In this document: positions 1 through 8,308 of the stretch, piece by piece
How positions within the stretch are numbered: the stretch's first letter is position 1
Layout: every line of letters begins with the position of its first letter
Assembly: GCA_026197095.1 (NCBI GenBank)
Contig: JAPHTF010000166.1
Coordinates: 1 to 34,833 of the forward strand
Length of the DNA stretch: 34,833 nt
From: Gammaproteobacteria bacterium
GTDB taxonomy: Bacteria; Pseudomonadota; Gammaproteobacteria; UBA6429; Thiohalophilaceae
Direction: 5' to 3'
Made by a program: the position numbers and the translations under genes
Notes under the pieces: model-generated
Database searches by the model: none
What the model was told of the DNA's origin: nothing
The model's input: only the letters and a program-made list of their open reading frames with translations

Positions 1-174
1 GGCAAAGTAATTGCGGATGATCCTGATAGTTATCGCTACCTTGCAGAATCTATTCGCATGCACCCGGATCAGGAAACCCTGAAAGGAATGATGGTCGAAG
101 CGGGTTTTGAAAAATGTGAATATTTCAATTTAACCGGGGGTGTTGTCGCTTTACACCGTGGTTATAAAATTTAA
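1..174 (+). CDS. ubiE: UbiE, C-terminal fragment
   Basis: Last 57 codons of the bifunctional demethylmenaquinone/2-methoxy-6-polyprenyl-benzoquinol methyltransferase, a SAM-dependent C-methylase of ubiquinone synthesis. The 5' part lies beyond the left edge. The visible end keeps the family's closing pattern: a [14 protein letters not shown] helix, then MMVEAGF, then a strand with [15 protein letters not shown] before the stop. The next gene is ubiJ, the usual partner, which supports the call. The catalytic SAM motifs are not in the window, so the name rests on the C-terminal signature and context. Confidence 0.93.
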   Translation, partial: GKVIADDPDSYRYLAESIRMHPDQETLKGMMVEAGFEKCEYFNLTGGVVALHRGYKI

Positions 175-186
175 AAACATAACACT

Positions 187-275
187 ATTTCCACAGCGAA
201 CACGCAGGAGCACAGAGATTTTAATTTGTATTTCCTCAGTGAACCTCGGCGTCCTCTGTGGTTTAAAAAATTTGA
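187..275. repeat. Dispersed imperfect palindromic repeat, copy 1
   Basis: Lies between ubiE and ubiJ. The left arm begins CCACAG (191-196) and the right arm ends CCTCTGTGG (253-261); the arms pair imperfectly. The 13-mer GTCCTCTGTGGTT (251-263) recurs exactly at 11291-11303, in both cases followed by a T/A-rich TTTGATT tail. It has no coding potential. It resembles the CCACAGAGG-type dispersed palindromes common in environmental bacterial genomes. It may fold in mRNA between ubiE and ubiJ. Confidence 0.6.
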
Positions 276-299
276 TTTTTTCTCATGGATAATTTGTGA

Positions 300-929
300 A
301 TGAGTTTACCAACCGAAGTCATTCTTACCTTAACCGAAGCCCTTGAGACTTCGATCAATCTTATTCTCAAACAAGATAACGCCACACTCGAAAAATTCGC
401 TGCCTTACAGGGTAAAACCATTGCTTTTAAATTCACTGATCTTGATTTAAGCCTGTTTCTTTTTCCACATACGGAAGGCATTCAGGTGCAATACATTTAT
501 GGAGCCCAGGCCGATACCACCTTACAGGGCACAACACTCGCCTTCGTCAATATGTCATTAGGTGACGCCACTGAAAGCTTCTTTAGTGGTGAAGTACGGA
601 TTAAAGGTGATATTGAGCTTGGCCAGCGTTTTAAGCGTATCCTGGATCAACTCGATTTAGACTGGGAAGAGTGGATATCTCAATACAGCGGTGATCTTAT
701 TGCATTTAAAGCGGGTAGCTTTATACGTAGCTTACATTCCTGGGGTAAAGCGACATTAAAGACGGTGCAACTTGATACACGTGAATATTTACAGGATGAA
801 GGCCAATTAAGCCCACATCCAGCAGAAATAGAAGACTTTACTCAAAAAATTAGTCAATTACGTGATCATACCGCCCGATTAGAGGCACGAATTTCGCGTT
901 TACAAAAACAATTAGATACACCCGCATAA
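300..929 (+). CDS. ubiJ: UbiJ, ubiquinone biosynthesis accessory factor (SCP2 domain)
   Basis: A 209-residue protein of the usual UbiJ length. The N-terminal two thirds (about 10-125) form an SCP2 sterol-carrier-like lipid-binding domain, with the strand pattern around TIAFKFTDLDLSLFLFP and the SFFSGEVRIKGDIELGQRF segment near 92-111. The last 40 residues are a heptad-rich helix (KISQLRDHTARLEARISRL) that predicts a coiled coil. UbiJ binds hydrophobic ubiquinone intermediates and scaffolds the soluble Ubi complex with UbiK. It follows ubiE, as in E. coli, but ubiB is displaced about 5 kb downstream. The start ATG at 300 has only a weak ribosome binding site. The family call is firm from domain layout and neighbour. 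Confidence 0.93.
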   Translation: MSLPTEVILTLTEALETSINLILKQDNATLEKFAALQGKTIAFKFTDLDLSLFLFPHTEGIQVQYIYGAQADTTLQGTTLAFVNMSLGDATESFFSGEVRIKGDIELGQRFKRILDQLDLDWEEWISQYSGDLIAFKAGSFIRSLHSWGKATLKTVQLDTREYLQDEGQLSPHPAEIEDFTQKISQLRDHTARLEARISRLQKQLDTPA

Positions 930-1066
930 ATCCTACTTTTACTCCTATATAAAAAGTCACTTTTCATTCTTGTAATTAAGTATAAAATTACCCATTCACG
1001 AAATGATCGAGTATCCTTTGCAGCTTACTTTTAAATATACAAAATATTCCCAGAGCATTATTTTCT

Positions 1067-1411
1067 ATGAATGACACCAGCACTGTTAACGTAAATGACT
1101 TTTCTGCAGATGAACTTAAATTTATCGATGAAACACTTAATAATCGTTATGGTAACCCGGTTGAAACACAACGTGCAGAAATAGATTTTGGTGATGATAA
1201 TGTAGCAGATTGTCCCGCTATATACTGGGAACATAATGGTTGTCATTTCATTATCGCTAAGGGTGAAGATAATAAATACTTTAGCCAGTTTTTTTATGAC
1301 GATGATGAACAGTTTGGAACAGAAAAACCATTTTATGATGAATTGAATCATTGCATCATGAGCTTGTTGCAAGTACAAGCTGATCATGAGTTAAAAAAAG
1401 CCGGATTTTAA
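1067..1411 (+). CDS. Small acidic protein of unknown function
   Basis: A 114-residue protein that I do not recognise. It is acidic, with runs such as FGDDN and FYDDDEQFG, and has no signal peptide or membrane segment, so it is probably cytosolic. Tyr and Phe are frequent in the middle part (AIYWEHNGCHFII, KYFSQFFYDDD). Three Cys lie near 61, 71 and 95, without CxxC spacing. It has its own terminator immediately after the stop, so it looks monocistronic. Its opposite-strand ORF is a shadow. It lies in the block inserted between ubiJ and ubiB. Codon use resembles the neighbours, and the open frame with a sharp terminator supports a real gene. Confidence 0.7.
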   Translation: MNDTSTVNVNDFSADELKFIDETLNNRYGNPVETQRAEIDFGDDNVADCPAIYWEHNGCHFIIAKGEDNKYFSQFFYDDDEQFGTEKPFYDELNHCIMSLLQVQADHELKKAGF

Positions 1412-1418
1412 AATTTAT

Positions 1419-1448
1419 ATAATGCCTGCATTTGCGGGCATTATTTTT
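1419..1448 (+). terminator. Rho-independent terminator after the small acidic gene
   Basis: An 11-bp stem (ATAATGCCTGC pairing with GCGGGCATTAT, one G-U) around an ATTT loop, followed by TTTT. It lies 8 bases after the stop codon and 44 bases before the phosphofructokinase start. Confidence 0.85.
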
Positions 1449-1491
1449 AACAACGTACCAATAAATTTATTTTAATTAGAGGGGAACACCA

Positions 1492-2934
1492 ATGGTTGCT
1501 AAAAAAAAGGCCGCTAAAAAGAAAGCCAAGAAAAAAATTGCGAAGAAAAAGGTCGCAAAGAAAAAAACTGCTAAAAAGAAAGTAGCTAAAAAGAAAACCG
1601 CTAAGAAAAAAGTTGTGAAAAAGAAAGTTGTAAAGAAAAAAGCTGCTAAAAAGAAAAAAGTCAGCAAGCCTGCTGAACCATTGAAAAATGCATTTTATGC
1701 TCAGTCAGGTGGTGTAACTGCAGTTATTAATGCAAGTGCATGTGGTGTTATTGAAACTGCACGTAAAAATGGCAATAAGATTGGTAAAGTTTATGCCGGC
1801 CGTAACGGTATTATCGGTGCCTTAACTGAAGACCTTATTGATACAAGTAAAGAGTCTACTTCTGCGATTTCAGCATTGCGTTATACACCTTCAGGTGCAT
1901 TCGGTTCTTGCCGTTTCAAACTCAAATCACTTGAAGAAAACCGTCGTGAATATGAACGTTTAATTGAAGTATTTAAAGCACATAACATCGGTTACTTTTT
2001 CTATAACGGTGGCGGTGATTCAGCAGATACTTGCTTCAAAATTTCTCAGCTTTCTAAGGAAATGGGTTTTCCAATTCAGGCTATCCATGTTCCTAAAACG
2101 GTTGATAACGATTTACCGATTACCGATAACTGCCCGGGTTTTGGTTCAGTAGCAAAATACATTGCCGTTTCTACACAAGAAGCCAGTTTCGACGTGGCTT
2201 CAATGTGCAAAACATCAACTAAAGTATTTGTTGTTGAAGTAATGGGTCGTCATGCAGGCTGGATTGCAGCAGCAGGTGGTTTAGCCTCTACCGAAGAGAA
2301 TCCTATTCCTATCGTTATTCTTTTCCCTGAAGTTGAATTTAATCAGGAAAAATTCCTCGCTAAGGTTGACGCAAATGTAAAAGAACACGGTTACTGTACT
2401 GTTGTTGTTTCTGAAGGTACGCATTGGCCAGATGGGCGCTTCCTTGCAGAAACAGGTTTAAAAGATGCATTTGGCCATAGTCAATTAGGAGGTTGTGCAC
2501 CAGTCGTTGCCGGCATGATTCAGGAAAAATTGGGTCATAAATATCACTGGGGTGTTGCCGACTATATGCAACGTGCTGCACGTCATATCGCATCGAAATC
2601 TGATGTTGATCAAGCCTATGCGATGGGTAAAGCTGCGGTTCAATTCGCTTTAGCTGGCCATAACTCTGTTATGCCGACTGTTGATCGTATTTCCAACAAA
2701 CCTTACAAATGGAAAGTCGGTATGGCGCCATTAAGCAAGGTAGCAAATGTTGAAAAAATGATGCCTGATAACTTCATTTCAGCAGACGGCTTTGGTATTA
2801 CAGCGAAGTGTCGTGAATACCTGGCACCATTAATTAAAGGTGAAGATTACCCACCTTATAAAGATGGTTTACCTAAGTATGTGCGCATGAAAGGTGTTGC
2901 AGTAGAGAAAAAATGTAAAGATTTTGATCTTTAA
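1492..2934 (+). CDS. pfp: Pyrophosphate-dependent 6-phosphofructokinase with Lys/Ala-rich N-terminal tail
   Basis: 480 residues. Residues about 66-480 form a PfkA-fold enzyme: YAQSGGVTAVINAS at the phosphate-donor loop, FFYNGGGDSADT, then PKTVDNDLP, the K/DND signature typical of PPi-dependent enzymes, and VVEVMGRHAGWIA for fructose-6-phosphate binding. The reaction is reversible phosphorylation of fructose-6-phosphate by PPi, in the cytosol. Residues 3-58 are an extra tail of eleven KKK blocks spaced by A, V, I or T, resembling histone H1-like or AlgP-type tails; this is not usual for the family. The start is supported by AGAGGGGA at 1478-1485, six bases from the ATG. Starting after the tail would need an internal start with no good ribosome site. 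A terminator follows. PPi specificity is inferred from motifs. Confidence 0.92.
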   Translation: MVAKKKAAKKKAKKKIAKKKVAKKKTAKKKVAKKKTAKKKVVKKKVVKKKAAKKKKVSKPAEPLKNAFYAQSGGVTAVINASACGVIETARKNGNKIGKVYAGRNGIIGALTEDLIDTSKESTSAISALRYTPSGAFGSCRFKLKSLEENRREYERLIEVFKAHNIGYFFYNGGGDSADTCFKISQLSKEMGFPIQAIHVPKTVDNDLPITDNCPGFGSVAKYIAVSTQEASFDVASMCKTSTKVFVVEVMGRHAGWIAAAGGLASTEENPIPIVILFPEVEFNQEKFLAKVDANVKEHGYCTVVVSEGTHWPDGRFLAETGLKDAFGHSQLGGCAPVVAGMIQEKLGHKYHWGVADYMQRAARHIASKSDVDQAYAMGKAAVQFALAGHNSVMPTVDRISNKPYKWKVGMAPLSKVANVEKMMPDNFISADGFGITAKCREYLAPLIKGEDYPPYKDGLPKYVRMKGVAVEKKCKDFDL

Positions 2935-2956
2935 ATAAATCTTTAATTTTTTCTAA

Positions 2957-2990
2957 TAAAAAGGGCAGCTTAATCACTGCCCTTTTTTTA
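2957..2990. terminator. Bidirectional terminator between pfp and the Hpt gene
   Basis: Stem AAGGGCAG (2961-2968) and CTGCCCTT (2977-2984), flanked by A-run on the left and T-run on the right, so it can end both convergent transcripts. Confidence 0.88.
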
Positions 2991-3002
2991 TATCTTAATG
3001 TA

Positions 3003-3350
3003 TTAAGACTTTACTTGTTCGGCGATTTTATGGTTTTCATCCTTTCCAGCTAAAATCATTTCACTCATGTTATTCATTTCACCAATCTGATTCTTAACCG
3101 TATTAAAATCTTTATTTCGTAAAGACACTTCAATATCGGCGCAAACCTGGGTAAGCATCAGGTAACCATAACCACCACCCACACCTTTCAATTGGTGAAT
3201 TAATCTTGAGAAATTTTCCCACTCTTTTGCAGAGTGTGCTTTTACAATGTCATCACGCAATATCGGTAAACGCAGTAAAAACTTATCGACTAAATCTATA
3301 AGGCCAGGATCTTCTTTGAGTAATTCTGAAGTAATAAATTGAGCAGTCAT
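3003..3350 (-). CDS. Stand-alone Hpt phosphotransfer protein
   Basis: 115 residues, almost entirely one Hpt four-helix domain. The phospho-accepting histidine is H52 in LIHQLKGVGGGYGY, which matches the HxLKG signature. No kinase, receiver or membrane segment is present. Such proteins pass phosphate between the receiver domain of a hybrid kinase and a response regulator. A hybrid kinase with a receiver but no Hpt domain is encoded at 17882-19597, and a simple kinase at 4399-5853. Either could belong to the same relay, but the sequence does not prove partnership. The gene is convergent with pfp and shares a terminator with it. Confidence 0.85.
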   Translation of the reverse strand: MTAQFITSELLKEDPGLIDLVDKFLLRLPILRDDIVKAHSAKEWENFSRLIHQLKGVGGGYGYLMLTQVCADIEVSLRNKDFNTVKNQIGEMNNMSEMILAGKDENHKIAEQVKS

Positions 3351-3656
3351 TTTTTATACGCTTTCCAAAACTGAGCTATGATGAATTTAAACATTATTAT
3401 TTGTTAATAATTATAGTATATAAACAATACATCTCATTTAAAAATAATTATAACGCCAGATAAAGCACACGGATTACGCATTATCCAGTTAAATCTGGGG
3501 AGTGTTTATTACCCAGCAATACCAAGCTTATTCTTTCTAGAATATTACTACTTAGCTAGTCAGTCGTTGATCAATTAATACCTGAAATGTACCTTGAATC
3601 TAAAGTTGAATATAAGTCCGGTGAAAATTGATTTATATATTTATTTATATAATAAA
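3351..3656. other. AT-rich intergenic region, no gene seen
   Basis: 306 bases between two minus-strand genes. It is AT-rich with scattered short stops in all frames. It should hold the promoter of the Hpt gene and the 3' end of the upstream transcript. A small imperfect palindrome around CCAGTTAAATCTGG (near 3487-3500) is visible. No RNA gene or coding sequence is recognised. Confidence 0.5.
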
Positions 3657-4136
3657 TTACCACTCTGCCACCTTAAATGACGCTTGAAAAAACCATAATG
3701 CAACTAATTTAGGACTTACTGAAGGAATATAAGTGACGTTAATTGCAAATTGACTTGTGCCAACAGAAGCATAAGGTAAGGCGCCTAAAAAAGGCTGCCC
3801 GTTTTTATAATTTTTCCGTGTCATAATAAAAGCAGTAATACCTGCATCAATATGCCAACCATCTTTATCATCAGCCAATAAGAAACGGCGTTTACTTCCA
3901 CCGCCTAGGTAATTTGAATTATTTGATAAACTGTCTTTAAAAAAACCACCATTGATAAAATTAATCCATTTATCTTTTTCTTTAAAATTATACTCAAAAC
4001 CTAAACCCCAGTTCTCCTCATTATAATTTTTCTTCTCTTCATGCATCGCAATGCCATTAATAATTAAATTAAATGAGTCCGCCATGATCTGCTGTGAAAA
4101 GCAAAAAGTCATAAGAACTAAGAGTGTTTTTAACAT
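3657..4136 (-). CDS. Small exported protein, probable outer-membrane beta-barrel
   Basis: 159 residues. The N-terminus MLKTLLVLMTFCFSQQIMADS is a signal peptide with likely cleavage after MA, near residue 19. The mature part has amphipathic strand-like segments with alternating aromatics (NWGLGFEYNF, WINFINGGFFKDS, WHIDAGITAFIMT, ALWFFQASFKV) separated by polar turns. That fits a small 8-strand barrel such as PagP-like or related proteins. GIAMH and the WGxGxEY pattern recur in a group of uncharacterised proteobacterial and phage-associated proteins that I cannot name precisely. Length suits an 8-strand barrel. Function is unknown; location is inferred. Confidence 0.65.
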   Translation of the reverse strand: MLKTLLVLMTFCFSQQIMADSFNLIINGIAMHEEKKNYNEENWGLGFEYNFKEKDKWINFINGGFFKDSLSNNSNYLGGGSKRRFLLADDKDGWHIDAGITAFIMTRKNYKNGQPFLGALPYASVGTSQFAINVTYIPSVSPKLVALWFFQASFKVAEW

Positions 4137-4248
4137 TACAAAATTTATCCAAAATCAACTGGTGATTTATTTATCGGCACAAAATAGCCGACTTTTACTT
4201 TTGTATGTTAATAATTGTTAAATACAGTCAATCTGTGAATGCTGTAGT

Positions 4249-4382
4249 AAAACCGGCTAACACCCGCGTCATTCCCAGTTAATACTATGATTTTCAACAT
4301 CATAGTAAGTCGCCCGGTTTTTTCACTAAGGGTTAACCATGGCTGCTATCGAGGAGAATATGGAATTAAAGATAGTAGCCGG
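4249..4382. other. Structured intergenic region, candidate small RNA or regulatory element
   Basis: AAAACCGG (4249-4256) pairs with CCGGTTTT (4314-4321), which is followed by more T. This encloses a perfect 9-bp hairpin, TACTATGAT (4283-4291) with ATCATAGTA (4299-4307). A second inverted repeat follows: GGCTGCTATC (4341-4350) with GATAGTAGCC (4371-4380). CCGGCTA (4253-4259) can alternatively pair with TAGCCGG (4376-4382). On the plus strand the first structure ends in a T-run like a terminator, yet both flanking genes are on the minus strand. Nothing else is recognised here. Confidence 0.4.
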
Positions 4383-4398
4383 TACTTAAAGATGCTCT

Positions 4399-5853
4399 TT
4401 ACTTTGCTAACGCTAACTCAAACCAGAATCGGCTGCCTTGCCCCTCAACACTTTCAATGCCAATCTCACCCTGCATTAATTCAATAAGGTGATGCGTGAT
4501 ATACAAACCGAGGCCTATCCCTTCTTGTTGAGTGTCATAACGCTGAAAAGGTTTAAACAATTCGTGTATTTGTTCTTCTGTTAAGCCCTTACCTGTATCC
4601 GAAACTGAAACTCTGATTTTATTATTTGCAACAACATCAGCATTAATCATCACTTTGCCACCAGTATGATTATATTTAATCGCATTTGAGATTAAATTAA
4701 TAAAAACCTGTTTTAATCTTTTTGAATCTGCTTTTACTAAATTAATGGCTTCTTTATCAACATTATTTTCTATGCTGATATTGTAAACAGAGGCGACTGG
4801 CGTCAGTAACGTGAGGCTTTCTCCTAATACATAAGTTAAGGAAACATCTTCAATTGTTACTGCAAGCTTGTCTGTTTCAATTTTTGATAAATCCAGAAGC
4901 TCTTCTATTAAACTTAATAAATGTTTACCAGACTTAGAGATACCATCAACATTATCCTGTTGCTCTTGATTTAATTCAGGAGCATCAGACATTTTTAACA
5001 GTTGACTAAAACCTAAAATTGCATTGAGTGGCGTTCTTAATTCATGACTAATCATTGAAATAAAATTTGTTTTTGCGCTATTCGCTGCCATTGCAGCATT
5101 GCGGCTTTCGATTAAATTTTCTGTATATTTTTTTGACTCATAATTTAAAGTAATGTTTTCAACTGCAGTTTGATTAATTCGTATTGCCCCGTTTACAGAG
5201 AAAAAAGCAAACACTAAAGATAAACCTGCAACTGAATTAGATATAAATGTAGCCTCTTTCAATTCTATTATGACAAGAGGTAAAAAGAGTAGCGCTAAAT
5301 ATGTCAGGATACATTTAAGACTATATGATAAAGATGTCACGGCACCCGCACTAATTCCTATCAGAATTAACATAGGGAAATAATGATAGATAGTTTCATC
5401 GTGTGGCAATATCCAGATACTCACACTAGACCAGGATAAAGCAGTTAAGACTAATAATATATAAAATGCATTATCCCAAAAAACTATCCGATTATTATTT
5501 TCTACCCTGATATAAAATTTATATAAAACAAAACGTCCTATATTTATAAGCATAACAATCAGAAACCAGGTAAGTAAAATTGATTGATCAATTACACGCC
5601 ATAAAACTAAAACCATTACATACGCAATAATCACATTCGCTATCACGGAAGAAGGTAAAGCCTTATAAAGAGAATCTACTTTTTTCTGAAAAATAGTTTC
5701 TTCAAGTCCTTGTTCATTTTGTGGTAAATCTTCTACTCTTTGCACTTTCCTGTGTTCCTTATATGCTCTGTCCAAATTGCTTTCTGCCGGGTATTTCAGG
5801 TATGTCGGCACTTTGTTAAATCGCTTTACTACTCTTACAATTAAGGCGGACAT
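4399..5853 (-). CDS. Membrane sensor histidine kinase
   Basis: 484 residues. Residues about 1-65 are soluble and basic. Residues about 68-225 carry some six hydrophobic segments in a seven-TM/MASE-like sensor arrangement with short loops. Then come a linker helix, HisKA with the phosphorylated histidine H270 in ISHELRTPLNA, and a HATPase with NLISNAIKYN (N box), SDTGKGL (G1) and GIGLGLYI (G2). It ends right after the ATPase domain, with no receiver or Hpt. It is an inner-membrane kinase of unknown signal. No response regulator gene is adjacent, so it is an orphan. It is divergent from ubiB with a 90-base shared promoter region. Confidence 0.9.
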   Translation of the reverse strand: MSALIVRVVKRFNKVPTYLKYPAESNLDRAYKEHRKVQRVEDLPQNEQGLEETIFQKKVDSLYKALPSSVIANVIIAYVMVLVLWRVIDQSILLTWFLIVMLINIGRFVLYKFYIRVENNNRIVFWDNAFYILLVLTALSWSSVSIWILPHDETIYHYFPMLILIGISAGAVTSLSYSLKCILTYLALLFLPLVIIELKEATFISNSVAGLSLVFAFFSVNGAIRINQTAVENITLNYESKKYTENLIESRNAAMAANSAKTNFISMISHELRTPLNAILGFSQLLKMSDAPELNQEQQDNVDGISKSGKHLLSLIEELLDLSKIETDKLAVTIEDVSLTYVLGESLTLLTPVASVYNISIENNVDKEAINLVKADSKRLKQVFINLISNAIKYNHTGGKVMINADVVANNKIRVSVSDTGKGLTEEQIHELFKPFQRYDTQQEGIGLGLYITHHLIELMQGEIGIESVEGQGSRFWFELALAK

Positions 5854-5943
5854 ATTTCTATTTCACAGATAATACAGTTTATTTATCTCATATTATCCGT
5901 ACAATAGTTAACTATAGTATGCCTATTTTCCAGAGACACAATA

Positions 5944-7587
5944 ATGTCGTACATCACACGTTTACTCAGACTTTCTTATATTAGCTGGATCTTGATTCTG
6001 CATGGACTGGATGAGTTAATTCTCGCCACCCACCTTTTTCGACCCTTTCGCTACTTACAAATATTCATGCCCTGGACATGGATGGCAAGAAAAACGCCCC
6101 GAGGAATCCGAATTCGTCAGGCATTAGAAGATCTTGGGCCTATTTTCGTAAAATTTGGTCAAATTTTATCCACCCGAAGGGATTTAATGCCGGATGATAT
6201 CGCTATCGAGCTGGCGAAACTACAAGATCAGGTGACACCCTTTGATAATCAAACCGCTTACAAAATTATTGAAAAGTCACTTGGCCATCCGCTTAAAGAA
6301 ATATTCAGTGACTTTAGTGACGCTCCTTTTGCTTCTGCTTCCATTGCCCAGGTTCACGCTGCCACTTTACATAACGGCCAAAAAGTCATCGTTAAAGTAT
6401 TACGTCCAAATATTAAACCTGTTATCCAACGTGATATCAGCCTGCTTTATATCATCGCAGATAAAATTGAGCGGTACTGGCCTGCTGGAAAAAATCTTCG
6501 TCCAAAAGCCGTTGTTGCTGAATTTGAAAAAACATTATTAGATGAACTTGATCTCATGCGTGAAGCCGCCAATGCTTCTCAACTACGGCGCAACTTTCTG
6601 AACTCAGAAAAAATTTATATTCCTGAAGTTTACTGGGATCATTGCCGCAGGAACATCATGGTCATGGAACGCATTCATGGCACGCCCATTGGTGACATAG
6701 ATGCACTTGTTGAAAAAAATATTAACATGCAACAACTCTCAGAACGTGGCGTTGAAATATTTTTCACCCAGGTTTTTCGTCATAGTTTTTTTCATGCCGA
6801 TATGCACCCTGGAAATATTTTTGTTGCTGATAACGGTCAATATATTGCAGTCGATTTTGGCATAATGGGCACACTCAATGAAACGGATCAACGCTACCTT
6901 GCGGAAAACTTCCTCGCCTTTTTTAACCGCGACTACCGCCGTGTTGCAGAATTGCATGTCAGTTCCGGTTGGGTCGGTAAAGATACGCGCATTGATGAAT
7001 TTGAATCCGCTATCCGCTCAGTCTGTGAACCTATTTTTGATAAGCCCTTAAAAGATATTTCATTTGGATTATTGTTACTTAATTTATTCCAAACTGCACG
7101 TCGCTTTAATATGGAAGTACAGCCACAACTTATCTTGCTGCAAAAAACCTTACTGAATATCGAAGGCCTGGGTCGCCAGCTTTATCCTGATCTGGATTTA
7201 TGGAAAACGGCAAAACCCTTTTTAGAACAATGGATGAAAGACAAGCTTGGTCCAAAGACATTCTTTAAACACTTAAAAGAAAATGCACCTTTATGGGCTG
7301 AACAATTACCTAAAATGCCCAGTCTTTTTTATGATGTTTTAGAACAAAGTAAGCAGGGCAAATTAAAAGTTGAGTTAAATGAAACTCAAATGCAGCAAAT
7401 TAGAGATGAAATTAAATTGAACAATAGTCGTTCTCTCCGTGCAATTAGCGGTGGAAGTTTACTTATAACCGCGGCTTTACTCTTTAATACTAATCTCGCA
7501 TGGTTACCTGTAGAGTACAGCCACTTACCTGCCATGCTTTCAACAGCGCTGGGTGTAAGCCTGTTGCTTAGCCTGTTAAAACGCTAA
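5944..7587 (+). CDS. ubiB: UbiB, ubiquinone biosynthesis atypical kinase/ATPase
   Basis: 547 residues, the normal length. It has the ABC1/ADCK/UbiB signature: the KFGQ motif in [19 protein letters not shown] (about 69-87), the A-rich loop [13 protein letters not shown] replacing the kinase P-loop, [12 protein letters not shown] as the catalytic loop, and AVDFGIMG as the metal-binding DFG. Two hydrophobic segments at the C-terminus (about 497-545) anchor it in the inner membrane. UbiB ATPase activity is needed for ubiquinone synthesis and for handling lipid intermediates. It is separated from ubiE-ubiJ by about 5 kb of unrelated genes. It probably has its own promoter in 5854-5943 and is followed 28 bases later by an FMN reductase. 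Confidence 0.96.
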   Translation: MSYITRLLRLSYISWILILHGLDELILATHLFRPFRYLQIFMPWTWMARKTPRGIRIRQALEDLGPIFVKFGQILSTRRDLMPDDIAIELAKLQDQVTPFDNQTAYKIIEKSLGHPLKEIFSDFSDAPFASASIAQVHAATLHNGQKVIVKVLRPNIKPVIQRDISLLYIIADKIERYWPAGKNLRPKAVVAEFEKTLLDELDLMREAANASQLRRNFLNSEKIYIPEVYWDHCRRNIMVMERIHGTPIGDIDALVEKNINMQQLSERGVEIFFTQVFRHSFFHADMHPGNIFVADNGQYIAVDFGIMGTLNETDQRYLAENFLAFFNRDYRRVAELHVSSGWVGKDTRIDEFESAIRSVCEPIFDKPLKDISFGLLLLNLFQTARRFNMEVQPQLILLQKTLLNIEGLGRQLYPDLDLWKTAKPFLEQWMKDKLGPKTFFKHLKENAPLWAEQLPKMPSLFYDVLEQSKQGKLKVELNETQMQQIRDEIKLNNSRSLRAISGGSLLITAALLFNTNLAWLPVEYSHLPAMLSTALGVSLLLSLLKR

Positions 7588-7615
7588 AGCACTATAAACT
7601 AAAGGATTTAACAAT

Positions 7616-8230
7616 ATGAAAATATCTATCATCAGTGGCAGCCACCGTAATCCTTCTCAGAGTGAGAAAATCGGGCAATATATTGAGACTATTTTTAAAA
7701 ATGAATTTTCTGATATAGACCCATTTTTATACTTATTAGCCGATAATCCGCTCCCGCTTTGGGATCAATCTGTTTGGGAATCTGATGAAAAATGGATTGA
7801 ACGTTTAGCACCTTTAAAACAACAATTCAGTGAGAGCGATGCGTTTGTGATCATTTCACCAGAATGGCACGGGCAAGTTCCATCCGGACTAAAAAATCTT
7901 TTTCTGCTGTTTAATAAATTTGAATTTGGACATAAACCTGCTTTTATTGTTGCGGTTTCTTCTGGCAGTGGCGGAGCCTACCCTGTTGCTGAGTTACGTA
8001 TGAGCAGCTACAAAAACAATCGCCTTTGTTATATTCCTGAACATTTAATTGTTCGTGATGTAGAGAAAGTCTTTAATGAAAAAGAAGAAGATAATGATCA
8101 ACGCTCGGATTCTTATTACAAAGAAAGACTAAAGTGGTGCTTAAATATATTAGTTGGTTATGGCAAGGCATTAAAAACCATGCGCGCTGAAACTGAAATC
8201 CATCATGATAAATTTGGTAACGGAATGTAA
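7616..8230 (+). CDS. NADPH-dependent FMN reductase family flavoprotein
   Basis: 204 residues with a flavodoxin-like fold of the NADPH_FMN_red family. The N-terminal MKISIISGSHRNPSQSEKIGQYI is the phosphate-binding loop for FMN. SPEWHGQVPSGLKNLF (about 83-98) is the family's central motif, and AVSSGSGGAYPV matches the third cofactor loop. It is predicted to be a soluble quinone, chromate or azo-type reductase; the true substrate cannot be told. AAGGATTT precedes the ATG. It probably shares a transcript with ubiB, and a quinone-related role would suit that position, but this is inference. Confidence 0.85.
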   Translation: MKISIISGSHRNPSQSEKIGQYIETIFKNEFSDIDPFLYLLADNPLPLWDQSVWESDEKWIERLAPLKQQFSESDAFVIISPEWHGQVPSGLKNLFLLFNKFEFGHKPAFIVAVSSGSGGAYPVAELRMSSYKNNRLCYIPEHLIVRDVEKVFNEKEEDNDQRSDSYYKERLKWCLNILVGYGKALKTMRAETEIHHDKFGNGM

Positions 8231-8308
8231 CACGATTAAGCCAACCCTGAGAAGATAAAGCAACAGACGTAAAAAATTAAAATCAACGCTTGCTTCATTA
8301 AAACGTGT

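Noticed and set aside
1058-1387. Minus-strand frame over the small acidic gene
   Set aside because: The plus-strand frame ends at a strong terminator, and the minus-strand product is hydrophobic and irregular with no family.
1476-1667. Minus-strand frame rich in Phe opposite the Lys tail
   Set aside because: It is the mirror of AAA/AAG codons (TTT/CTT), so a composition artefact.
4253-4382. Possible integron attC site
   Set aside because: The ends GGCTAAC and GTTAACC do not fit the RYYYAAC/GTTRRRY core, and no integrase or cassette is near.
4287-4487. Plus-strand open frame of 66 codons
   Set aside because: It overlaps the 3' end of the histidine kinase on the other strand and the structured repeats, and has no ribosome site or domain.
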